Positions 1 through 5,992 of a stretch of 8,157 nt of DNA are shown here, piece by piece. The stretch is from Sulfurimonas sp. (GTDB taxonomy: Bacteria > Campylobacterota > Campylobacteria > Campylobacterales > Sulfurimonadaceae): the NCBI GenBank assembly GCA_027083475.1, contig JALWON010000051.1:1-8157 (forward strand). Reading direction: 5' to 3'. The position numbers were made by a program, and so were the translations under genes. The notes beneath the pieces are model-generated. The model saw only the letters and a program-made list of their open reading frames with translations. It had not been told where the DNA came from and made no database searches. The first letter of the stretch is position 1. Every line of letters begins with the position of its first letter.

Positions 1-2
1 GT

Positions 3-674
3 ACAGATGTGGGACAGGCTGATTTTATTATTACAGGGAAAATTAGTAATGCTACCTATGAACACTCTTTTACAGAGGGGTATAACTACGAATGTAAAGA
101 TAGTGACGGCAACAAAAGAACTTGTTATGCACCTCCACGTATGAGCTATGAATCTTGTGTTGAAGGGAATATCAAGGTCTTCAAACTTCCCTCACTCAGT
201 GAAGCTTTCTCAAAAGCCTTTGATGAATGTGCTCGAACAAGTACAGAAGTGAGAAGTTCTCGTGATGTAGTACGAGAAAACAATAGTCTTGTAAGAGAAG
301 CAGGTTTAGAAGCAGCTGACACAGCGACATATCCTCTCAAGAATTTTTTTGCAGCCAAAGGGTATATTTATGAACTTAGAAGAAAAGGTGATGATATCAT
401 CCTTAAAACAACACTTGGTGCAACACGAGGTGCAAAAAAAGGTAAATCAGTAAAAATTTATAGCATGATGAAGAATACAAATTCATTGACAGGGACAACA
501 ACTACAGAAGCTATTAAGATAGGAGAAGGTACAATCTCTAATCAAATTACTGCAAATAGCTCTTGGATTATAGTTGATGAAATGTTTAACAACTACACGC
601 CAAAAGCAGGTGATTATATTAAAATTATATCTGAAGAGAGTGTATGGAGCAAAGGTTTAAAATTTATTCGTTAA
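3..674 (+). CDS. Probable envelope protein, C-terminal part, CsgG/FlgT-like (5' truncated)
   Basis: The reading frame is open to the left edge, so the gene starts outside the window. A GTG at 9 gives 221 residues, but it falls inside what looks like a beta strand (ADFIITGKIS) and has no signal peptide behind it, so it is probably not the start. Residue numbers here count from that GTG. The pattern 'ADxxxTGxI' near residues 4-11 recalls CsgG-like secreted proteins. Residues 115-208 look like a beta-rich domain (GYIYEL, then GAKKGKSVKIYS, ending KAGDYIKI) similar in style to the FlgT C-terminal domain. Four cysteines (29, 39, 50, 74) could form disulfides in an exported protein. The next gene starts inside this one (31-base overlap), which suggests translational coupling to two LPP20-type lipoproteins. 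A periplasmic or outer-membrane-associated role is inferred from these neighbours; the specific function is unknown. Confidence 0.72.
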   Translation, partial: TDVGQADFIITGKISNATYEHSFTEGYNYECKDSDGNKRTCYAPPRMSYESCVEGNIKVFKLPSLSEAFSKAFDECARTSTEVRSSRDVVRENNSLVREAGLEAADTATYPLKNFFAAKGYIYELRRKGDDIILKTTLGATRGAKKGKSVKIYSMMKNTNSLTGTTTTEAIKIGEGTISNQITANSSWIIVDEMFNNYTPKAGDYIKIISEESVWSKGLKFIR

Positions 675-1648
675 GAAAAACATACATAGAGTATGGAGTA
701 ATACTTTTCAGTTTATTACTCATCACAGGCTGTATGGAACCAAAACCGCAACAAACTACTACTGTTTATCCTGCATGGTTTTCTCAAACTCTGCAGGATT
801 CTAGTCAGTTTTACTATGCGACAGCCCAAGGAAGCAACAAAACAGACGCCATTAACAATGCACTCAATTTCATCGCTTCAAAGATAAGTGTCTCTGTTGA
901 TTCAGATTTTCAATCAACAACAACTGTTTCTCAAACAGATTACACAAAATCTTCACAACTTAATGTAAACAATCATGTTGAAAAGATTCATTTCAATAAC
1001 TACACAATCATTCAGGAGAAACAAGTCACAAACCACTATTTTGTTGCAATCAAAGTCAATAGAATTGCCTTAGCACAATCCCTCAAGAGTAAAATACTCA
1101 AGCATTTAAGTACAATACAAAGTACACTTAATATGCAATATAAAAACAGTGTTGCAAAACTTCGTCATTATAAAAAAGTAGAAGAAAACTTTTCAAGTAT
1201 TGATAAACAAATTGCCCTGCTTGCAAGTGTCAACCCACAAGCAGACACGCAAAAATATATTGTACAACGCAATAGCTTTTACAACAGAATACACAAGTTT
1301 TTTCAAACTATTTCATTTGCACTTCAAGGAGCAGATAATAAGTATAAACAAAAAATCTATGCATTCATCACACAAAAAGGCTATAAAGTCACAAAATATC
1401 GTGCAACAATCCACATAAATATACATGTAAAAAAACAGAAAATCATAAGTCTTGGATATAAAATCCTCAAAGGGGTTATCACAATTCAAGTGTTTGATAG
1501 TAAAAAACGCAGTATCCTTGGCGAGAAAAGGATTATTGTTGGTGGAAAATCACTCTCTAGTTTTGCACAAGCAGATGAGTTTATGTTACACAATTTTACA
1601 CAAAAGATACAAAACCAAAAGCTACTTAAAAGTCTTTTAGGTATATAA
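644..1648 (+). CDS. LPP20-family lipoprotein, long form (334 aa)
   Basis: The N-terminus is a lipoprotein signal: basic residues (R4, K6, R11, K12), a hydrophobic stretch (about 17-27) and a lipobox ITG-C with the lipidated Cys at 30. The ATG at 644 is the only usable start before the signal peptide and follows a GAAGAGAG ribosome site at 633-640, inside the end of the upstream gene. Residues about 42-140 fit the LPP20 domain: PAWF, then YYATAQGSNKTDAINNA, a helix with IASKISVSVDS, and a closing strand HYFVAIKVNR. Residues 145-225 are mostly charged helix and may form a coiled coil. The last 90 residues look like a second alpha/beta domain. No acidic residue directly follows the Cys (Met at +2), so the outer membrane is the likely destination. 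Function is not established; related families include H. pylori Lpp20 and flagellar FlgP/FlgO-type proteins. Domain assignment is by pattern, not by search. Confidence 0.85.
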   Translation: MEQRFKIYSLRKTYIEYGVILFSLLLITGCMEPKPQQTTTVYPAWFSQTLQDSSQFYYATAQGSNKTDAINNALNFIASKISVSVDSDFQSTTTVSQTDYTKSSQLNVNNHVEKIHFNNYTIIQEKQVTNHYFVAIKVNRIALAQSLKSKILKHLSTIQSTLNMQYKNSVAKLRHYKKVEENFSSIDKQIALLASVNPQADTQKYIVQRNSFYNRIHKFFQTISFALQGADNKYKQKIYAFITQKGYKVTKYRATIHINIHVKKQKIISLGYKILKGVITIQVFDSKKRSILGEKRIIVGGKSLSSFAQADEFMLHNFTQKIQNQKLLKSLLGI

Positions 1649-1672
1649 TCAAAATTTTATAAGGAAGAAACA

Positions 1673-2287
1673 ATGAAAACAAAAATTATTACAACAGCGC
1701 TTACAGCAGTAACACTCTCTCTTTTTATCACTGGTTGTGGTGCTTCGCAACCAAAACCAGAAAAGACAGTTACACAACAAGAAAAAGCTGACTTTCGATG
1801 CCGTCAAGATGGTGTACTTGCCCCACAATTTACTTGTGACCCCCATTTTGATGGCTACATTGTAGCACTTGGTGTCGCAAAAATGAATGCAGGTGGCGAT
1901 AAATCTTTTCAAAGAAGTGAAGCAATGGCAACAGCTCGTGATGCCCTTGCACGACAGATTGAAGTAAAAGTCTCAAACCTTTTTAAAAACTATAAAGGCA
2001 CAACAGGTTCAGGTTCTGCAGCAACTTTTGACAAAGCAACTTCGGATGTATCGAAACAACTTGCTGCACAAACACTTCAAGGCTCAAAACAGCTAGGCAA
2101 TAGTTGGAGAAATCCACAAACGCAAGAGCTTTTTATTATGGTTGGTATTCCAACACCTGCAGTGACACAGAAGATGGCTGATTCTATTAAAACATCATTC
2201 AAAAACGATAATGCAATGTACCAAAAATTTTTAGCAAAACAAGCAGATGGAGAGTTACAACAAGAGTTAGAAAATAATAATAACTAA
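1673..2287 (+). CDS. LPP20-family lipoprotein (204 aa), Lpp20-like
   Basis: The signal peptide has a short basic start (MKTK), a hydrophobic core and the lipobox ITG-C with Cys22 as the lipidation site. A good ribosome site, AAGGA at 1661-1665, lies 7 bases before the ATG. Residues about 60-170 match the H. pylori Lpp20 layout as I remember it: YIVALGVAK, a Ser/Gln-rich entry to a long helix with ATARDALARQIEVKV, a Gly/Ser-rich loop, a helix with DVSKQLAAQTLQGSK, and the strand ELFIMVGIPTPAV followed by a helix. Two cysteines (43 and 55) flank a short loop before the domain and may form a disulfide. The C-terminus is a polar tail ending in four Asn from an AAT-type run. It lies 24 bases after the previous LPP20-type gene and 15 bases before anmK, with no terminator seen. 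Lpp20-type proteins are surface or outer-membrane lipoproteins; the molecular role here is unknown. Confidence 0.87.
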   Translation: MKTKIITTALTAVTLSLFITGCGASQPKPEKTVTQQEKADFRCRQDGVLAPQFTCDPHFDGYIVALGVAKMNAGGDKSFQRSEAMATARDALARQIEVKVSNLFKNYKGTTGSGSAATFDKATSDVSKQLAAQTLQGSKQLGNSWRNPQTQELFIMVGIPTPAVTQKMADSIKTSFKNDNAMYQKFLAKQADGELQQELENNNN

Positions 2288-2302
2288 TCTCCCTCTCCTA
2301 TA

Positions 2303-3385
2303 ATGAAAAAATACTACATAGGTGTTATGAGTGGCACAAGTCTTGATGGCATAGACATTGTGCTATGCAAAATCAATACAACTTCGTGTTCTCTTATACA
2401 CTCCTTTGAGTACCCTTTTTCCCACACACTCAAAGAAGAAATTTTATATGTTATTCACAACGAAATAAGCCTCCAACAAATTGGTGAATTAGACCATAAG
2501 CTTGGGCTTTTATATGCAGAAAGCATCCATCAGTTTTTAAAATATTTTCACCTCCAAGCAGAAGATATTATAGCAATTGGGCTGCATGGGCAAACACTTT
2601 GGCATGCTCCAGAGTCTCCTTTTCCTTTTTCCATGCAACTCGGCGACCCCAACATTGTGGCAGCACATACTGGTATACAAACCATCTCTGATTTTCGCCG
2701 TATGGATATAGCCAATGGTGGGCAAGGCGCGCCTTTTGCCCCTGCCTTTCATCAGTTTATCTTCCAAAATTTAGGCAAAAATGTTGCTGTTGTAAACATT
2801 GGTGGTATGGCAAACATCACCCTTTTAAAGAAGCAGTTACAAGGTTGGGATAGTGGCTGCGGCAATGTGCTTTTAGATAGCTGGATGATGCAAACGCAAG
2901 GGAAAGCCTATGACAAAGATGGGAACTTTGCAAAGAGTGGCACACTCCATGAGCCACTTTTACACACACTCCTTGAAGATGATTATTTTTTCCAAGCAGC
3001 ACCAAAGAGTACAGGCAGAGAGTACTTCAATGATGCTTGGTTGCAAAAAAAACTCACCGCTTTTCAAAACATAAGCGATGCAGATATACAAAGAACCCTC
3101 CTTGAACTCACTGCCAAAAGTATTGCCAATGACCTCAACAAAACACCTACACAAAAATGCATACTCTGTGGCGGGGGTGCCAAAAACAGCTTTTTACGCC
3201 AACGTCTTCAAACACTTACAAAAGCAGAAATTATCATCAGTGACACACTCGGTGTCAGTAGTGATTTTTTAGAAGCCATGGCATTTGCATGGTTTGCCTA
3301 CAAACGCATACACAATGAGCCTATTGATTTATGCAGTGTCACAGGAGCAAAACACGCTTCACTCCTTGGAGGAATATATGGATAA
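2303..3385 (+). CDS. anmK: Anhydro-N-acetylmuramic acid kinase
   Basis: AnmK cleaves the 1,6-anhydro ring of anhydroMurNAc and phosphorylates it with ATP to MurNAc-6-phosphate, a cytoplasmic step of cell-wall recycling. At 360 aa it is close to E. coli AnmK (369 aa). Visible family motifs: GVMSGTSLDGID (7-18, nucleotide site), AIGLHGQT (91-98), SDFRRMDIANGGQGAP (129-144), VNIGGMAN (164-171), GWDSGCGNVLLD (181-192) with Asp183 as the likely catalytic base (Asp182 in E. coli), PKSTGREYFN (234-243), CGGGAKN (289-295) and the terminal SVTGAKHASLLGG. No catalytic residue appears lost. The ATG at 2303 is right by alignment with the family, but it has no Shine-Dalgarno: the leader is pyrimidine-rich (CTCCCTCTCCTATA). 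Translation may depend on the upstream gene ending 15 bases before, or on an unstructured leader. The gene overlaps amgK by 8 bases, so it is the first recycling gene of the cassette. Confidence 0.97.
   Translation: MKKYYIGVMSGTSLDGIDIVLCKINTTSCSLIHSFEYPFSHTLKEEILYVIHNEISLQQIGELDHKLGLLYAESIHQFLKYFHLQAEDIIAIGLHGQTLWHAPESPFPFSMQLGDPNIVAAHTGIQTISDFRRMDIANGGQGAPFAPAFHQFIFQNLGKNVAVVNIGGMANITLLKKQLQGWDSGCGNVLLDSWMMQTQGKAYDKDGNFAKSGTLHEPLLHTLLEDDYFFQAAPKSTGREYFNDAWLQKKLTAFQNISDADIQRTLLELTAKSIANDLNKTPTQKCILCGGGAKNSFLRQRLQTLTKAEIIISDTLGVSSDFLEAMAFAWFAYKRIHNEPIDLCSVTGAKHASLLGGIYG
3368..3373 (+). promoter_or_regulatory. Ribosome binding site that fixes the amgK start
   Basis: GGAGGA lies 4 bases before the ATG at 3378, inside the last codons of anmK. 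It is the strongest Shine-Dalgarno seen in the window. It supports ATG 3378 over the ATG at 3285, which would add 31 residues lying wholly within anmK and out of keeping with the kinase family. Confidence 0.85.
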
Positions 3386-4319
3386 ACTACAAAAATGGAT
3401 ACAAACAACTCCCTACAAAACATACATACTCACCCTTGCAAGTGCTGATGCAAGTTTTCGCAAATATTATCGTCTCACAAACGAAGATCACAGTGTCATT
3501 GTGATGGACAGCTCCTTAGAACTTGATTCTCTCATCCCCTTTATAGATGTCACACAAAGACTCTTAAACGCAAAAGTACAAGCCCCTCAAATCTTAGCAC
3601 AAGAGCACTCCCTTGGGTATCTCATCTTAGAAGATTTTGGCAATACACAACTCCTTGATGTGCTCAGTGAGCAAAACTTTGAGTCCCTCTACCTTTTAGC
3701 TATAGATACAATCATCACCATGCAAAATGCAAGCACTGAGGGCTTGCCCCTCTACGACAGAGAGTTTCTCCACACAGAGATGGAGTTAATGCAGGAGTGC
3801 TACTTAGAAAAAAACCTCAAACTCACACTCACACACAATCAAAAAAAACTCATTGCAGACACCTTAGAAACCATCAGCACCCTTGTTTTAGAACAAGAAC
3901 AAAACCGCTTTGTCCATCGTGATTTTCACTCACGAAACATTATGCTCACAAACAAACAAGCAATAGGTGTTATAGACTATCAAGATGCTATGAGTGGGGC
4001 AATTACTTATGATTTAGTCTCACTTTTAAAAGATTGTTATATTGCGTTTGATAGAAAAAAAATAGAAAAACTCGCCCTTACATTTCGAGACAAAAAAAAG
4101 CTCGCACTTGATGATGCCCTCTTTTTAAAATATTTTGATTTTATGGGTCTACAACGCCACATCAAAGTCCTCGGTATTTTTTCTCGACTTTGGCTTCGTG
4201 ATGGGAAAGAGGGGTACCTCAAAGATATTCCACTCACCCTTGCCTATACCATCCAAACAGCTCTGCGTTATGAGGAGACAAAAGATTTTGCACACTTTTT
4301 ACAAGAAGTCATCCAATGA
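3378..4319 (+). CDS. amgK: N-acetylmuramate/N-acetylglucosamine anomeric kinase (aminoglycoside phosphotransferase fold)
   Basis: AmgK transfers phosphate from ATP to C1 of MurNAc, giving MurNAc alpha-1-phosphate for MurU. The protein (313 aa from ATG 3378) has the aminoglycoside/choline kinase fold: N-lobe with SADASFRKYYRL (22-33) and a strand VIVMDSS (40-46), hinge GYLILEDFG (80-88), catalytic loop FVHRDFHSRNIML (178-190) with Asp182 and Asn187, and the metal-binding segment GVIDYQDAMSG (197-207) with Asp200. The tail contains FMGLQRHIKVLGIFSRL, which is typical of this AmgK group. The motifs alone would only say 'phosphotransferase'; the specific call rests on its place between anmK and murU, the arrangement next to murU also known in Pseudomonas. 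Its stop codon overlaps the murU start (ATGA). Activity on GlcNAc as well as MurNAc is known for the family and possible here. Confidence 0.9.
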   Translation: MDKLQKWIQTTPYKTYILTLASADASFRKYYRLTNEDHSVIVMDSSLELDSLIPFIDVTQRLLNAKVQAPQILAQEHSLGYLILEDFGNTQLLDVLSEQNFESLYLLAIDTIITMQNASTEGLPLYDREFLHTEMELMQECYLEKNLKLTLTHNQKKLIADTLETISTLVLEQEQNRFVHRDFHSRNIMLTNKQAIGVIDYQDAMSGAITYDLVSLLKDCYIAFDRKKIEKLALTFRDKKKLALDDALFLKYFDFMGLQRHIKVLGIFSRLWLRDGKEGYLKDIPLTLAYTIQTALRYEETKDFAHFLQEVIQ

Positions 4320-4996
4320 AAGCGATGATTCTTGCTGCTGGCAGAGGAGAGCGTATGCGCCCCCTCACAGATACCCTTCCAAAACCTCTTTTGAGAGTGC
4401 ATGGCAAACCGCTCATTGTTTGGCACATTGAAAACCTAGCAAACAATGGTTTTGACACCATCGTTATTAACATCGCCCATTTAGGCGAGAAAATCCCTGC
4501 TTTGCTTGGAGATGGAGGGCAATGGGGTGTGCAAATCTTCTACTCTGATGAGCGAGACAGTGGTGCTTTAGAGAGTGCAGGAGGCATTAAAAAAGCCTTA
4601 GCACTTTTAGGCGAGGAAACATTTTTAGTTGTCAATGGAGATATCTTTTGTGATTATGCATTTAACCCCTTCTTCCAACTCAAAGATAAACTTGCACACC
4701 TCATCTTAGTTCCCAATCCACAGCATAACAAAAAAGGAGACTTCGCACTTCAAAATGGGCTTATTACAAATGCAAAAAAGTACACTTTTTCCGGCATTGG
4801 CTACTACTCACCAAAACTTTTTGCAGATGTTTTGTTACAAAAAAGCCCACTCGCCCCCCTTTTAAGAGAAGCAGCTGCAAAAGAGCAGGTCAGTGGGGAA
4901 GTGTTTAATAACATGTGGCATGATATAGGCACTCCAAAACGATTAGAAGCTATAAATGAACTTTACAAAAACCCTCCTCATTCTCCTGAGTCTTAG
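4316..4996 (+). CDS. murU: N-acetylmuramate-1-phosphate uridylyltransferase
   Basis: MurU joins MurNAc-1-phosphate and UTP to make UDP-MurNAc, feeding recycled sugar straight into precursor synthesis past MurA and MurB. The 226 aa protein is a single nucleotidyltransferase domain of the expected size. Visible motifs: AMILAAGRGERMRPLT (3-18, nucleotide signature), PKPLLRVHGKPLI (22-34) with Lys23, GALESAGGIKKAL (83-95), LVVNGDIF (104-111) with metal-binding Asp109, YTFSGIGYYSP (156-166), SPLAPLLREA (177-186) and WHDIGTPKRL (201-210) with the second metal Asp203. TFSGI, APLLR and the SGE / WxDxGT tail separate MurU from GlmU, RmlA or mannose-1-P guanylyltransferases, and there is no GlmU-type beta-helix domain. 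Its ATG overlaps the amgK stop by 4 bases, and its 3' end overlaps the transglycosylase gene by 41 bases. Confidence 0.95.
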   Translation: MKAMILAAGRGERMRPLTDTLPKPLLRVHGKPLIVWHIENLANNGFDTIVINIAHLGEKIPALLGDGGQWGVQIFYSDERDSGALESAGGIKKALALLGEETFLVVNGDIFCDYAFNPFFQLKDKLAHLILVPNPQHNKKGDFALQNGLITNAKKYTFSGIGYYSPKLFADVLLQKSPLAPLLREAAAKEQVSGEVFNNMWHDIGTPKRLEAINELYKNPPHSPES

Positions 4997-5933
4997 CACC
5001 TTTGTATCTGCCAAGTACACAAACTGTGATTTCAAAAACAAAGATTATACAGACATTTGTAACAAGGTTATCAAACAAGGTGTCAGCTACCAATATGCCA
5101 ATCAATTTTTACTCTCCTATAGTAAAACACAAATATTTGATGAAATTAGTTGGAAATATCTCCAACCAAAGCACATTACTTACCACAGAGAAAAAGAGAA
5201 AAAAGCCAACAATGTTTTAGTCAAGTATGTACCAAAAATTGTCAAAAATCTCCAAAAATACAAAAAGGTATATGACAAGGCCGAACAAAAATATGGAGTC
5301 AATCGTGAGATTATTGCTGCGATTTTAATGAAAGAGACGAAACTTGGCGAAATTCATCCCACCCATGATGCCTTTGTTGTCTTCAATACAATTGTCCTAC
5401 GCACAGAGGCGAAAACTGCTCGCCAAAAATGGCTTTTACACCTTGGAAAAACCAACATGGCGGCCATCATTAAACACTGTTATGATGCAAAACGCACTCC
5501 ATCACAATGTAATCTTCCAAGCTCGTATGCAGGAGCCATAGGCATTCCCCAGTTTATGCCAAACAGTTTTGTTTATGCCGACTCCTATACAAACCAAACC
5601 CCCGATTTAACGAAGATGGAAGATGCCATCCTCTCAGCGGCAAGATTCCTCCATGAAAAAGCAGATTTTCACACCCTTATCGATTGGAAAAAAATGCCTA
5701 ATATTGCAAAAGTAGAAGCGGCATGGTACTCCTATGCCTACAAACATAAAAATGCCTCTTTTGTCTATGAAAAAAGTAAAACAGGGAAAAAGTACAGCTC
5801 CTTTACAAAAGGAAAAAAAGAGCTTACTTACATGAAAGGCTATGTCAAAAAAATTATGCGATACAATAACTCTTCCAATTATGCTGTCGGTGTAATGCGT
5901 TTAGGATTTGATGCATATAAAACGCAAAGATAA
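4956..5933 (+). CDS. Periplasmic lytic murein transglycosylase, MltB/GH103-like
   Basis: Such enzymes cut the MurNAc-GlcNAc bond in peptidoglycan and leave 1,6-anhydroMurNAc ends, the source of the AnmK substrate. The N-terminus is a cleavable signal peptide (KTLLILLSLSTFVSA, cut near 19); there is no lipobox, so the protein should be soluble in the periplasm, unlike membrane-bound MltB. Residues 111-131 carry QKYGVNREIIAAILMKETKLG with likely catalytic Glu127. SSYAGAIGIPQFMPNSF (189-205) matches the MltB 'SxAGAMGxxQFMPSSY' block, and the C-terminal RYNNSSNYAVGVMRLG (302-316) matches the MltB 'RYNxSxxYAxAVxxLG' block. The segment 140-188 differs from MltB and has a cysteine pair (175, 185). 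Cys24 and Cys35 lie near the mature N-terminus. The ATG at 4956 lies inside murU; it is chosen because a later start would remove the signal peptide. The upstream ribosome site is weak (TTAGAAG), so coupling to murU is likely. Confidence 0.9.
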   Translation: MNFTKTLLILLSLSTFVSAKYTNCDFKNKDYTDICNKVIKQGVSYQYANQFLLSYSKTQIFDEISWKYLQPKHITYHREKEKKANNVLVKYVPKIVKNLQKYKKVYDKAEQKYGVNREIIAAILMKETKLGEIHPTHDAFVVFNTIVLRTEAKTARQKWLLHLGKTNMAAIIKHCYDAKRTPSQCNLPSSYAGAIGIPQFMPNSFVYADSYTNQTPDLTKMEDAILSAARFLHEKADFHTLIDWKKMPNIAKVEAAWYSYAYKHKNASFVYEKSKTGKKYSSFTKGKKELTYMKGYVKKIMRYNNSSNYAVGVMRLGFDAYKTQR

Positions 5934-5959
5934 TAAGGCATCTCTTAGATATAAAGTAC

Positions 5960-5965
5960 TATAAT
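5960..5965 (+). promoter_or_regulatory. Promoter -10 box for the parA-parB unit
   Basis: TATAAT is a perfect -10 hexamer in the 59-base gap after the transglycosylase gene. It would start transcription near 5972, leaving a leader of about 20 bases that holds the ribosome site AAGGG (5981-5985), 7 bases before the parA ATG. There is no TTGACA-like -35 about 17 bases upstream, which is normal for Campylobacterota sigma-70 promoters. No terminator hairpin was seen between 5933 and the box, so some read-through from the recycling cassette is possible. Confidence 0.62.
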
Positions 5966-5979
5966 AATTCATCATTATA
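5960..5979 (+). repeat. Imperfect 20-bp inverted repeat over the parA promoter, candidate operator
   Basis: The arms are TATAAT (5960-5965) and ATTATA (5974-5979), with two further pairs inside (AT/AT at 5967-5968 and 5971-5972), so 8 of 10 positions are symmetric about 5969.5. It covers the -10 box and the expected transcription start. ParA proteins with an N-terminal DNA-binding domain commonly repress their own operon by binding such sites, and the ParA here has that domain. The sequence is AT-only in the arms, so chance symmetry is a real alternative. Confidence 0.4.
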
Positions 5980-5992
5980 CAAGGGTTATTGC

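Noticed and set aside
1649..1912. 87-codon minus-strand, cysteine- and phenylalanine-rich ORF
   Set aside because: Antisense to the Lpp20-like gene and its signal peptide; the odd composition is that of a reverse-frame translation.
2299..2304. TATAAT overlapping the anmK start codon as a promoter
   Set aside because: Transcription would begin near 2311, after the ATG; the next in-frame Met (residue 9) would remove the first strand of the kinase. There is no -35 or extended -10.
3285..3377. Longer N-terminus for the AmgK gene from ATG 3285
   Set aside because: The extra 31 codons lie wholly inside anmK in another frame, have no family resemblance, and a strong GGAGGA precedes the ATG at 3378.
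4135..4431. 98-codon plus-strand ORF across amgK and murU
   Set aside because: It is out of frame with two clearly conserved enzymes and has no ribosome site or recognisable domain.
5934..5959. Terminator after the transglycosylase gene
   Set aside because: Only a 4-bp stem (ATCT/AGAT) is visible, with no T run; too weak to call.
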